Shown here: positions 1 through 12,500 of the stretch, piece after piece | Numbering within the stretch: the first letter of the stretch is position 1 | How the letters are laid out: the number at the start of each line of letters is the position of its first letter | From: Kuschelorhynchus macadamiae | Lineage: Eukaryota > Arthropoda > Insecta > Coleoptera > Curculionidae | NCBI GenBank assembly: GCA_030620095.1 | Contig: JAUTXW010004699.1 | Span: 1-64,000 of the forward strand | Reading direction: 5' to 3' | Length of the DNA: 64,000 bases | Translations under genes and position numbers: made by a program | The notes under the pieces: generated by a model | Seen by the model: only the letters and a program-made list of their open reading frames with translations | Told to the model about the DNA's origin: nothing | Databases searched by the model: none

Positions 1-1442
1 CTTGCAAATAAGTATCTTCTTTTATAAAAATATTCAGTTATTTCATATCAATGAAAGTTTGTAACAACAGTTTTATAGCATAAAGTAACAATATAACAAA
101 CACAAAAAAAAAACATTATTAAAAAAAAAAAAGAAAAAACAAATTTTTGAAAGACTGATGTTTAAATTGACGATCATTTTTCTCTATTAAAAACTGGCAC
201 ATTTTGGTAATTTTTGAATAGCGATAAAAAGAACTATTGGTCTCATTGGCAGATTTCCGAAAGGCTAAATGAATTGCTTCTCGTCTGCTCTGTCATTATT
301 CGAAGACGCTGATAAATATCAATTAAATGAAAATACCAAAAGTCGATGAGGTAGACAAATATTTGACATTTATTTTTGTTTGTTGTCATAAATAATAGCC
401 ATAGCCTACTATTAAATTATGCATGTAATTTTAGAAAATTGTCACTTATTTGCGTGTTCTGAGAAAAAGTCATACTATTATATATTTTTGAAAGGTAAAA
501 AAAGACAATTTTTATAGTCTATAAATATAAAAATAAAGTAGGGTCCGATAACTTTTTGACCTGACCCTGTACACTAATTCGAAGAAGGAATTGGGTTCTA
601 CGGGAAAAGTTATATAAGAAACAGTTTTCACATTGTCGATAAGTTATCTGATAGTTGAGATACGAGGGAGTGCCTGAAAATGAACATTTTCAATTTAGCC
701 CTGTATCTTAAAAACTAGAAAGACTATAATAATTTTATTTAACGGTAGCTTCTTATCTATAAAAATAACGGAAATATCCCGCAAAAGTACCCAAAAATGG
801 CATACCCTGTACAGGGGGATGCTCTATAATATTACCCCTTTAACTTTCTTAATATTCAAGATTGGTATATGGGGTTACTACTTTAGTTTTTGCACACACC
901 TTAGTTTACCTTTATTAATACACAATGGAGAAATAAGTTGCATTTTTTAAAGTAATGCCAGGTACATAATTCTATGAATGTATAAAATTCCATAGAATTC
1001 AATTTCAGAATGTCAAATGACTAAACAGATGCATTGTTATTAAAATATGGGAAATTTAAAAATAAAGTCGACGTAATTTTTGTTTTTTTTAAATATTGTT
1101 TCTTTTCGGTATATTGACGTTTCCAGACTTTATTGCCACACTGTATATGAGAGAAATACTCGTGGTTGGATCTACTTTTTGATGGATAATATACAGGATA
1201 TCAATTCTCATGATCAACGTAAAATGCATTTGAAGTGAAACGTCTATATACTCTAGTTTAGGGATTTTAATTTATCTTTTTGGGCGTTCACTTTATATTT
1301 TCTTCACGATTAGGAGTATCCGATAAAAAAATTTATATAATTATTATCAATCTTCGGTCGAAAACTCTTACACCGTCTGAGGTAAACTAAATAACCTTCA
1401 TTATTTATCGTCAACAACACTTTTTTTATTCGCATTCTTCAG
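1..1442. other. AT-rich flank, no gene seen
   Basis: Downstream flank of the minus-strand transporter gene. Very AT-rich, with stop codons in all frames at short spacing and homopolymer runs. No protein domain, RNA gene or bounded mobile element was recognised. Confidence 0.5.
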
Positions 1443-2723
1443 CAGTGGCGGCTCGCGGGTGAAAAAGTTAAGTGAAGTGCAAATGAAGCAAGAAAATATA
1501 GTTTTACACAATTGAAGCAAGAAAACTTCTTTCCACTGAAGCACTTGTCGACGGTATTGTCAAAATAAGGGAAAATATATTTATTTTTATTAATTTTTTT
1601 CACTTGCAGCGATATATTCCAATTACTCTCATTGGCAAAAATAAGACCAAGCTATTTTCAAAATATAACTGTAATAAGTTTTCAAACGGGCCGGTCGGAA
1701 AATTTAAACTATATTCGGAAAATTTAGCAGGACCTGCCAAACATGAAAATGTAAGTTTTTCAGTCTTGAAATCTTAGTGTCATTTCCATTAAAATATGAT
1801 CCAATATTTCATAAAAAAGGGTTCTATACTTAGCCCTGATTTCTTCAGGTGAAAGCTTAGCAAGCTCACGTTTGTAACGATTTATTTCTGTTATAGAATT
1901 TGCTTTATCAAACATGGTATTAAAAAAATGTTAATTTCTTTTTTTACAGAGCGCCTCACGACAGAGTTTTATATTGGATATGCAAAAATGAATGTCAAGC
2001 GATTTTTTTTGAAGAACGTCAAATAGTATGTCCGTGATTGAGAAAATGTCCTTAAACACTAATGCCAGAAACGTGAAATCTAAAAAATCATTCATCTCAC
2101 CTAAAAATCCTCTCGCAAGCCGGATTGATTTTTCATCAGATTTGTCACAGTTTGTAATAAATTCAAAGACGTCTTTTAATTTATTCCAGTTTTAAACAAT
2201 CACATTTACTAACTTCGAATTTGAAGTTGTAACAACACCATAAATAAATATAACACAAAACAGTCAAGTTAACTACAAAGGAACACACCGGTTGCAGCGA
2301 AATCCGCGAAAATAAAAGTAAACAACCACCGCAAACTGAACGACACGTGGGTGTAGTGTACTGCGCCTGCACTTCACCGAGAGCGTTGTATGGTGTGTGT
2401 GAGCGATGGGCTCGACGTCATTGGGTACGCGTTGTCATGGCAACATAGTAGGAAAATCGTAAACTAAACATAGCACCTCCATCAAAGTCAAAGCGGTTTG
2501 CCCTACTGTTATAGTTATTATAATAAAGTTCGATTGAAAGTTTTAAAAAGACATGCCGCCAACGTAAAATATTTATTTCAGATGTACAGTTAATTTTTTA
2601 CCAATTAGGTGAATAAATGAATGTAAAAACTAAAATTTTAAGAAATATATAGTTAGATTTGTGCTTGTTTATTTTTCCTGGTGAAGTAGCACTTCACCTA
2701 CTTCACCTGAATAGCCGCCACTG
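1443..2723 (-). mobile_element. hAT-type DNA transposon, internally deleted
   Basis: The left end reads CAGTGGCGGCT and the right end AGCCGCCACTG, giving perfect 11-bp terminal inverted repeats of the hAT style; a GTGAAGT-type subterminal motif occurs near both ends. Inside, on the minus strand, is a fragment of a hAT transposase. The left-hand flank (TTCTTCAG) and right-hand flank (CCGCTGTT) do not form a clear 8-bp duplication, so the exact ends or the age are uncertain. At about 1.3 kb it is too short for a full transposase gene and is best read as a decayed deletion derivative. Confidence 0.65.
1600..2188 (-). pseudogene. hAT (ZMYM/DUF4371-like) transposase fragment
   Basis: Reading the minus strand from about 2188, the frame gives a run containing NWNKLKDVFEF, DKSDEKSIRLARGFL, FKDIFSITDIL and LQKKSLDIHF, the pattern of the central region of hAT transposases of the ZMYM1/DUF4371 group. 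An in-frame stop lies near 1927, then the run with INRYKRELAKL and MEMTLRFQD, and a further frame change near 1770 before GPAKFSEYSLNFP. The N-terminal zinc finger/DDE start and the C-terminal dimerisation block are absent. It is non-functional. The family call rests on pattern memory, not a search. Confidence 0.6.
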
Positions 2724-2915
2724 CCGCTGTTGCAGATTTTGGAACGTTCTTCGTATCACATTAAATAAGTCAATTATTATCCCCACAAAATGATATCTAA
2801 GATCGACAAATCCGGTTACATAGCTGGCCATCGTATTAATCCGTTATCCCCTATCCAATGATCACGGAAGTTGTGGTCTAAAATTGACCTTATTGGTTAA
2901 ACGAACCATTCACAT

Positions 2916-2921
2916 TTTATT
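2916..2921 (-). promoter_or_regulatory. possible poly(A) signal of transporter gene
   Basis: AATAAA on the minus strand, about 465 nt after the transporter stop codon. It is the first clear hexamer seen downstream, but AT-rich DNA yields such hexamers by chance. Confidence 0.25.
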
Positions 2922-3385
2922 CCTAACAAATAAAAAATTGACGTATCGTTACAAATGAGTTAATGAAATAATACAAGTCCGGACAAATTAAATAAGATAA
3001 AATACAGTTGCCATATCAATAAATCAACGCTAAAGTACTTACATATGATCAGAAGTGGGCCGTCGAAAGGTGGGAGGGAGGGGGGTGTCGGGGTGATTCC
3101 CTCCGGGCCCGAAGTTTTCCAGAAAGCCCGGATTTTTTATGTAAATCAGGTATGTGGGGAGGTCGATGAGGAGCAGTGTTGTATTTAGTAATTTCCGGTA
3201 ATACGTGAGAATGGAGATACAAGACGTGGACCTTCTTTATACTTCTTGGCAATGTAGTTTTATGTGTGTCGCACTACAATATTTAAGGGGAAATGTAATG
3301 CAAAACGAGTTTCACAAAAAAGGAGCACTGGTTCGCGAAAACAGTAATTCTGTATACTTGCTAATAAGGCAAATACGCCATAATA

Positions 3386-3681
3386 TCAAGGAAGAATAGG
3401 CATCTTATAGACGTACCTATGAAGGGTATTCAAATTGGCTTTGTTATGAAAGTCTTCATAGTTTGTAAAAATTCTTTCATAATGGTTGCTACCCTGTCTG
3501 CAGAAGTTGTATGGAAGTAGTTCAGGAGTCGCTGCACACATTCCGTTATAAGCTCCTGCACTACAGACGCACTCGTTCAAATTGGCAATAGTACAGTTGT
3601 TAAGGTTGCAGTTATTTGCTGGGCTAGGCTGCAGACTTAAGTGTTCTTTCCTAGTGCCGACGAGGAACATCAGACTTGCCC
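3386..3681 (-). CDS. transporter last exon: end of TM12 and Cys-rich tail
   Basis: 296 bp including the stop TGA at 3386-3388. Acceptor TTTGCACATTTTAG. It completes TM12 (GASLMFLVG) and encodes a tail of about 85 residues with six cysteines within about 45 residues (NNCNLNNC, ECVC, MCAA, NFCRQ). MCT tails are cytosolic, and no domain was recognised in this one. Confidence 0.8.
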
Positions 3682-6600
3682 CTAAAATGTGCAAATCAAT
3701 ATTAGTTCTACAATCTAGTGGATTGTAGATCTTAAAATTAAAATATATATTTTTATTATAAAATTAATCAAGAAAACGTGACGTTCTAATATTTATATTT
3801 GAACATTTAATACTTGTTTATAATACTTTCGAACCGAATTACATTTATCCATTTTAAATTGTAAATTTTAAATCCTAACTATTTTAAATTATTCAATACA
3901 GGGGATCAGCGATTGGTAGGAGAAATATCAAAAAGCACATATCAAAACAATATCACGACGAAAACATTTTCTCGACCGAGATATTCCTTCCTCTCAGTAC
4001 AGTATTTACCTCTACCTGTTACAATTTATATCAAATGAACCAAAGAGACAACTTTCGCCGAGTTTGAAAATATCTAACATAATCTTTTATTATTCCTTAC
4101 CTATTAAAGCAGTACAAAAACTAAAGTAATAGCCCGCCTTTGGATAGGTTTGGTTAATATAACCAGTTAGTGGTATGCCCAACAGAACAGGAATTGACTT
4201 GGCGCCTTGGATAAAACTCCATGCTTTGGTGAAGTGTTTGTTTCGGATTCTCTCCAAAGCAAACATCTTGAGGGAATACGTGAATCCGCCCAAACATATT
4301 CCGTACAACCATACGAACAGGACGTACCCGTGATATCCCTGGACCGCGCTTAATGCTAATAGTGAAATGCCTGGAATCAAAAATAGACTAGATAAAGTTC
4401 TGATTTTTTGCGTTTATCAATTTTAAATTAATGTATTTAGGTTTCTCTCTGTTAAGCCCAATATGCGGCACAACTAAGAAACAATAGTTAAGAAAATTTA
4501 ATTTTATGGTCTATTACATTGACAAATGGTGTACTAAAGACAATACTCGTACACTTTTGGTTGATGAGATACCTAAAAGCGTGTGAATAATCATATGTGA
4601 AGTTAGTCATCTTAAATTAGTCTAGGTATTTTTAAAATCGTCTCGTAAAAGAGTTACTAAAAACCGGTAAATTTGCTTTACTCGAAACTTCCCTCGTTTT
4701 AAATTCTTTCTTTTATTAGGGAGTGTAGCGTGATCCGTTTTAGCTTTTGCACATAGTTATTTAAAAATATGTACTTATACAAATTTCATACACTTTTCTG
4801 TATAAAAGGTAGGATATATTATGAGGTAACTTCGGGGTGTTTACATTTCTTATTAGTCCTCCATTTTGTTTCGCCATATTGTATTCCTACAAAAATCTTA
4901 CCAATTAATATCTATGTCACACTTAATGTATGTACAAAATTTGAACTTATTTGAATAAGCAACTCTTTTAGACTTATTTTAAAACAATTTATTGGCCGTC
5001 ATTTTGTTCCGCCATATTGGAAAATATTAGATACCAGTTAATTTCTATGTCGCACTTTATTTTTACAGAAATTGAAGTACTTAGGAGAGAAGCTTTTTAA
5101 TCTTTTTCTTAGGCCGCAATTTTGTTCCGCAATGTTGGATTTATACCAAGATATTAAATTTGAATTCAATTAAATAAGTAGTTTCCTGGTTTAAAACATT
5201 TTTTTCGGAATCTAGGGAATCTAAAGAGCGAGGATCTGAAAAAATCTCGGAGGGTGATTTTTTACTATTACAATAATATTCAAAGAAACCACCCCATAGC
5301 GTCCTCTTAACCGAATTTGTTAAAAGAAGTTGTTTATCCTTTCGTTCTTGCTCCTAAAAAAATAAAATATATTACGTGGTTGTTTAATTAATTAATTTTA
5401 GACAAAATTATTAATTTCGACAATTATGTTTTATTGTAGAAATAAGTTAAGGAATGCAATAATTTTTATCTTGAACAGCATCCCCTGATCCTTTTCTCCC
5501 TTTCTTCTAATATGACAATTCCAGTACATATGGGGAATGCGGACAATTTTCAGAATGTATGTTACCAACCCCAATATTAAGTAGTTTTTCAAGACCTTAA
5601 GAAACATTTAAATATTAAACATTACATTTTTAGTTTTCTGATTATAAAGATTTTTAGGAAAAAATATGTTTAAAGTTCAAGCGAGCAAGCAGCATTTAAA
5701 TTGGGTTTTTGGCTATTTGTTTTGTTATATCATTTTGTAACATCTTTTACTAATTTTTCAGTTAAACAACTTTAGAAGTACAAAATGGTAGCAAATAGAT
5801 TCCTAACATGAATGTTACGTGCGTGTTTAATATTCGTATGGAATTCTAGGAATTTTTATGTTAAAATAAATTGTCCTAACCTAAACTATATTATCCATTT
5901 GCAATTTTCTCAACGTAAAGATTAAAATAAATTCTCACAGTAGAGTAATAGAGTAGCCTGAGTAGAGTAATACAAATACACGTACATATTTATATCGCTC
6001 ATTTGCTGCTACACTACTTCTGCTGATTCGTTGAAAAAAAAATAATTTGAGAAAATTAAGAAAATAAATGAAAGTGGATCGGTTTCAAAAAATATTCAAA
6101 GACCAAACTCATGCCTCCATTTTCGAAGACGCAATCACGAACATAATTTTCAGTTTCAAGTAGACAGCTGGACTAGAGATTGATTGGTCCAGTAAGTTAT
6201 GACGAATTTGAGGACGCTCTTCAAAAATTAGATTAGAAGAAGCAACTTCTTTATCTTGTACAAATGGGGGCCTCTATGACAATATCAAAAGTTTACTATG
6301 AGACTCGCAAGTGTTTTGGCAAAAATTTGATTTAAATTGAAAAAAATAGAGAAAAAAAAAGTTCAATCAAAATATTTCCTATAATAAAATAATTTTTTTT
6401 CGGAATGTTGGCAGTTTTCTAAAAAATGTGATGTTAAAAAATACCATTTTGAGGTTAAAAGAAAATGGAATTTTTTTCACAAATATCAATCGAAATAACT
6501 TATAACCGGTCAGACTTTATGGTCTTTATAGACTCTAAAATTTACATATTCTTTGGCCTCTGATGTTGTGACAATGTTTTCAAAAAATTTGCGCTTTAGC

Positions 6601-9495
6601 ATTCCAATTTTTATTAATACCTGGGGAAATATACTAGATTTGATATTATTTTTTTCAATATGCCTTATTACCAAATTCTTTGGAATCAAGGTCATTTCAA
6701 TGTCAAACAATTTGACCTTCAAAATATCAAGGTCAAATGAGCCCAAGGTCAAGTGGGCGAGGCATCAACTTTACCTTCAAATTTTCAAGGTCAAATGAAC
6801 CCAAGGTCAAGTGGGCGGGGATACCCTCAAGGTCGAATGACGTCACAGGGCGAGGGACAGGGACGTAAGAGGATGGGTGCTGAGCTTCAAAAATTCAAGG
6901 TCAAATGGACCCAAGGTCAAGTGGGCGGAGCCCCCTCAAAATCAAATGACATCACAGGGTGAGAGGGGCACATTATTACTTTACTCGCGTGCAATGCAGC
7001 AGCTGTCGAAATATTCACAGCGTCACGAAAGTTCTTTATTTTCTTACTAATAATACCTGGAAAAAGTGGTCTCAAAAAAGACACACCGGAAAAAGACTTT
7101 CACAGTAGCAACCGAATATTTTAATTAAAAACAATTAGAAACCCTAGAAGAAAAATTGGAAACTAGAAATTTTAAGCTTTCAAAAGATACTATTTAAGAA
7201 GCGATTCCATTATTTATAAGTTTTTTATTTGTAGCCTAGAAATTGGTACAAATCTTTCATATAAACAAAGACCTTCTAAGGAAAATAATACCACACGTCC
7301 AAGCTCTATAAATAAGTATTAACAAAAATAGAATTAAAAATCAAAATCATTTTTTCAGGGGTATTTTAGAAAGGTTGCGGGTTAAAATAAATTATTACAC
7401 GTTGTAGCCGTGGCCTTCACCTTTCGAACGTTTTCTTAAGCAGCAAAAACTTTCATTTTTGACAAACTAAATGTAACTTTTTTCTTCTGCAATATTTTTC
7501 GAAATATTTGTCCAAAATAGTTTTTTGCAAATTTGAGTCTCGTGGTAAATTTTTGGCGTGTCATAGAGGACAAGATAAAAAAGGTTTAGCCCACTTACTA
7601 TTTTTTTTGTTAGCTTGAACTTTCAATTACTGGACTAGGTTTAAAGTTCAAAAATAAAATAATATACTAGTGAATATTACCAATTCCTATTAACGCGGTC
7701 TGGCACAGGTACTGTCTGGAGATGAGGCACTGCGTACTGGGTTTTACAGTGATTAGGCCAAAGCCTACACAGCCTAAAGCAGACGCAAATCCCATGAAAG
7801 TCTGCAGAAGAACCAGGGCGCTGTCCTCGAGGCCTTCTCTGAAACCCTGGTACACCTAAAAGGCAAATCAGATATCGTTATTATATCAATACTGTATCAG
7901 CTTTAATAGTACGAATAATTATATTTTGCAAATGCGATAAAGAACATACAGTGAAAAGCTAGAACCAGAGACCGAATAATCGATAACAAATGAAAAATAA
8001 AAGCACTGAAAATGAATCCCATTGCCGTCTTTCAGGAGAGTTGGGATCCATCGAGATAATATCCACCAGTGACCATACTACATTGCTACCAGAGCAAAGG
8101 GTCTTTAGCCTCTCCAGAATGAAAATTTGCTTGATATTAATAACCACGTTATTATAAACTACTAATAAATAAATAAACAACTTTCCTCATGCAGAATTCC
8201 ACGTATAGATATATAGTTTATATAACGTCAATAATAATTAGTAATAAATTTGGTCAAATTTTATTTTTAGCTATTACCAACTATATGGATTCATAAAATG
8301 TATTATCTAGCTTTTTAGTAGTATCGTGTCCTTATATTCTTTAACGTGGTAGGTTGTTTTTGTGGGTTCAGAACAACAAACGAAACCTCCTTTTATATAG
8401 AAAATGCCGACGTTTCGATCTTTATTAAGTTTTTATCAAGGCTGGAAAAGGAATTACAAATATACATATGCTATATTTCCTTTCAGGCGGCAGCATATAA
8501 GGCACGATAATAACAACAGTGAGTATATACATTCTTGAGACGTACTAAAAAAATCACTAATTAGGATAATTTATGTTAAACAAAAAAATCATAAAAATAA
8601 ATCTGAAGAACTATATTAATATAATATAAATTATATTAATATAATATAAATTAATAAATTAATTACAAGACACTCGTTAAAGAGTAGAACCTAAATAGGA
8701 AAAAAATATAATTGTGTATGCGAACTGAAAACATCCCTTCAATTCTTTGCCACCTTAGTACCAGTCAACACTTGATTGTGAATTGGTATATGTCTGTGTT
8801 TTACTATGTCCTTGTTTCGTATTTTTGTTTTATGTGTTTTGCCATTATGATGCACTATTGGTATACATTTTCAACATTCTTGACAGAATCTTCGTTCTTA
8901 TTGGAATAGATAAGTGTACGTGTATAGAGGGAAAAATAACAGAGGAGAGAAGGGGTGAAGAAAATGCGTTGCACTGATTTTTCCTTTTTTCTTTTTTTGT
9001 TTTTACCGATTTTGAGATGAGTGTTTAATAAGTGTTTTATTTTATTTTAATATTTAAGTTGTATTGTAAAAACGTTTCACATTTACTTTTTTGATTTTTT
9101 TTGTTTAACATAAACTATCCTAATTATTTTATTTTTTATACATCTTAAGAACGTTTGTATTCACTGTTGTTATTGTTGTTGCTTATATGCTGCCCCCTGA
9201 GAGAAAATATAACATATACATATGTTGTAATTTCTTTCCCAGCCTTGATAAAGACTTAATAAAGGTCGAAACGTCGGCATTTTCATTTGTTGTCCTGAAC
9301 CCACAAAAACTACCTGTCTTATCTATCTTATTATTAATATTATTAATTAAATTAAACATCAAAATTATTACTGTAAATAATATTGACGTTTCCAAGACAT
9401 GCAATAAAATGCTTCAAACAAGAAGTGAAACGTCGAGCTAGTTGCAGAAAAAAAAAGTTTCATTAATTAAACCTATACCCAAGAAAAATAAAAAC

Positions 9496-9543
<48 letters not shown>

Positions 9544-12500
9544 AAATATAATTTACGTAATATTCTAAAAAACAACTCTGAAAACGGAAGTAAAATTTTA
9601 CCTTTTTTTAAGTTTAAAATGCTATATATTAGAAAACTATTAATATTAAAAAAAAACAAGACACCATCAATTTATTATATTTATTCAATATTATTATAAA
9701 CGTTATGTAGAACAACGAGTGGCTAAGGGTTAGTAAACACGCATAAACGATTCGTAGAAATTCTTTTTTTTGGGAGAAATTGTGGGGAATAGGTAACTAA
9801 AGTTTTATGATTTTCTGCCGTAATTGTATATCTAACATTGGAAATTAATAATATTTAGATGATTTTTTCATCTGTATGCACGTCACGAAGTCTAACTGTA
9901 CACGTGTAACGAAGGAGAATCTGCGCCCCTAGATATCGTAAAGAATTCAAGGCTACGTCTGAATTTTGATGCGTGGAGGGTAAAAAATTAGCAGGAGAAA
10001 ATTACTTTTAGATTTCGAAAAAATAACCTGTCAGCTGCAATGGCTATTAGGAAATCCAATTCAATTTAGATGTTAAAATTAATGAATTACAGTCACAAAA
10101 TATAATTTCCAAAGCAAAAGTGTCAAGATGTGATTTTAAGTATTTTTTGTGTATTGTTCATCCATTAAACAGATTTTGTGTAAACGAGAGTAAATATTTG
10201 GGACTTCTTTGGATTCTCTAATTGACGTGATGTGTTTATGGTTCTTGAAATGCGTTGCTTAGTAAATTAATATCTGATTATATTGTAAAATAGGCCACCT
10301 AGAATTTGTGACAGTTCGCATGTAGTGAGACAGTGAGTCAGTAACTATCTAAAGTACACCACACAGATCTAAAGCATCGACGAAGGGGGAGGTATGTCAA
10401 AAGCAGCTCGTTTCCATAGATATACAGAGTTGTAGCTAACCGACTCAGATTCAACATTTCAACTTAATAGATTTCAACCTAAAAATTTTTCAAGAATGTG
10501 CACAGGCGTGGATATAAGGAAACCGTTAATATTTATAGCTGAGTTTTTGTCTAAGGAACAGATGACACTTATTCGTAATACATTTTACCTAATCAGATCC
10601 ATAGCTGTTTTTATTTATTCCTTGAATATAGACATTTTGAAGTCGACGCCCAAAGCAGACTCACCCAGCCATTACAAAATATAGTTGATGTATTTTATGT
10701 TACATTACATATAAACCAAATATATAGCTAGCCTTATATCTTTTAAAACTGATGCCAGAATCACTTGTTTTCAGGGCCCCCTTATGGAACTGCCCAAGCG
10801 CAAACTGCTATTTCCACCCAATAGCTGAGCCCAAAGTCAAATATATACCTAGGTAAACTAAATGCAAACTATAAAACAACTCTAACCCCAGCAGCGAAAA
10901 AATTTACTCGGTAGTTCGACTTCTAAATAGTGACGTGACCCTCTCTGAATAACACCTATATATTTATTTTATTTATTCATTTGAATTGGATGTTATGATT
11001 ATAGTTTTCTTAGTAGGTTACACTAGTAAAACGAAGATTTGAAAAATATTGTGAGGTAATCTTGGCTCCTAAAATAATCATAATAGCGTACTCTTTTCTT
11101 TTGTACTATAACGGCATTATAGCCTTGAGAGCTAGTCAATGGGTAAGTATGGAATTATCGTCCAAAGCGCTAGTGCCAAGAGATTTTCTATTTGTTGGGT
11201 TAAAAGATATTTGCAATATTTTTGGACTGACTGACCTGTTGCCAGTTGCAGCAATTGTACAAATAATAAAAAAAATAAACATAAATCGTTTAACATAACG
11301 TATTTGGCAATGTCAAGCAGAAACCTTCGATTTGTAATAAAAATTGTGACTGGAAACTTTTAGCTATGCAAAAAACTTCAAAATATGAACCAAACTGGCG
11401 TGCCTTTTTATAGAAGTTGTGAAGAAGATCAGACAGCAACACATTTACTCTGTAAAAATTCATTTCGTGGGGAGGGTCCAAACGGTCAAACCAAAATATT
11501 TTAGAGACTCAGGAGGAGGAGGGGGTTCAATCTCCCTAGCCCCCCCGGCTGGCTACGTACTTGTGCGGTCTCAACAATTAGGGAAGTGTCCCCAGGCAAT
11601 ATTATCATCTGTTTTGGCAGATTAGGTTGGTTGGCGACTTAGGATAAGCGATATTCACAGGAAGGATGTACAACAAGCCCAGCACGGTCTAGGTTTTGAG
11701 GATCTTATGAGTCTTCTATTTTTGTATTTTTGCTCTCAATAGGATAATTATAATTAATATAATTTAGTGAAGATTTTAAGGATCTCAATTTTTAATATAA
11801 TTAATGTTAAACGAATTTCTCTTAAAACAAATATTTAAGTAAGAAGTTAGGGTATTTTATATTAGATACGCTTTATTCTAAAAAAAAATCGTTTTTTTTC
11901 TAAAATAATTTTATCTTGTTGTTACATCTGCTACCGCTACAGTAATTCTGATTGAAATATTGACGAAATTGAATTTTCTTAAACTTCAGGTGGCCCTGAA
12001 ATTATTTCTTGTGAAGAGCTTAACTATACATTATTGATTCCACGATCCTCGAGACTGCTTTAAATTCTTGTCAAGAATTTTAAACGTGGTTCAATTTATT
12101 CCTGCTCTCAGCACCTGTTAGTTTAAGTTATTTTTTAATACAACTAAGGCAGCGAATTTATTTCGCTTACATTATTTTGGGGACAATTTTCTTTATCAAA
12201 CTTCTTTTTTTTTATCTCTTGATGCTGGTAATACTCATGAGGGTAGCCAAAGTGGGAGGAGTGTATCTTTTAACCCCTCCTCTCTCTTAAGAAAAGTTAA
12301 TTAAATATTGATATTCAAAATGCTGCTAATCTATTCTTCCTGGAAAGACCGCTCATCTCGACACCGAAGTATTGATGTTGGTTAAATTATAATAATTAAA
12401 CGTAGAAAATGTCAACCAAATATGGGCCTGATGGCAGCAGACCTCTTTGCTATTGTCTTTCTTTGTAAACATGAAATATTTCAAAAATTTTAATAATTAA

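Larger units (their letters stand above)
4371..7680 (-). other. transporter intron (3.3 kb)
   Basis: Contains the dispersed repeat at 4600-5180 and the half-site array at 6686-6955. The rest is AT-rich DNA in which I see no gene. Confidence 0.7.

Noticed and set aside
2181..2372. 63-codon minus-strand frame, Cys- and Leu-rich
   Set aside because: Lies in the terminal part of the hAT derivative and is out of frame with its transposase.
3049..3399. Frames at 3049-3252 (minus) and 3205-3399 (plus)
   Set aside because: Overlap each other on opposite strands downstream of the transporter stop; no recognisable protein.
6510..6962. Plus and minus frames of 69-81 codons across the half-site array
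   Set aside because: Products of the repeated DNA unit on both strands, no conserved protein.
9438..9699. Overlapping 73- and 85-codon frames
   Set aside because: Span a TA microsatellite and AT-rich flanks, no domain, no splice support.
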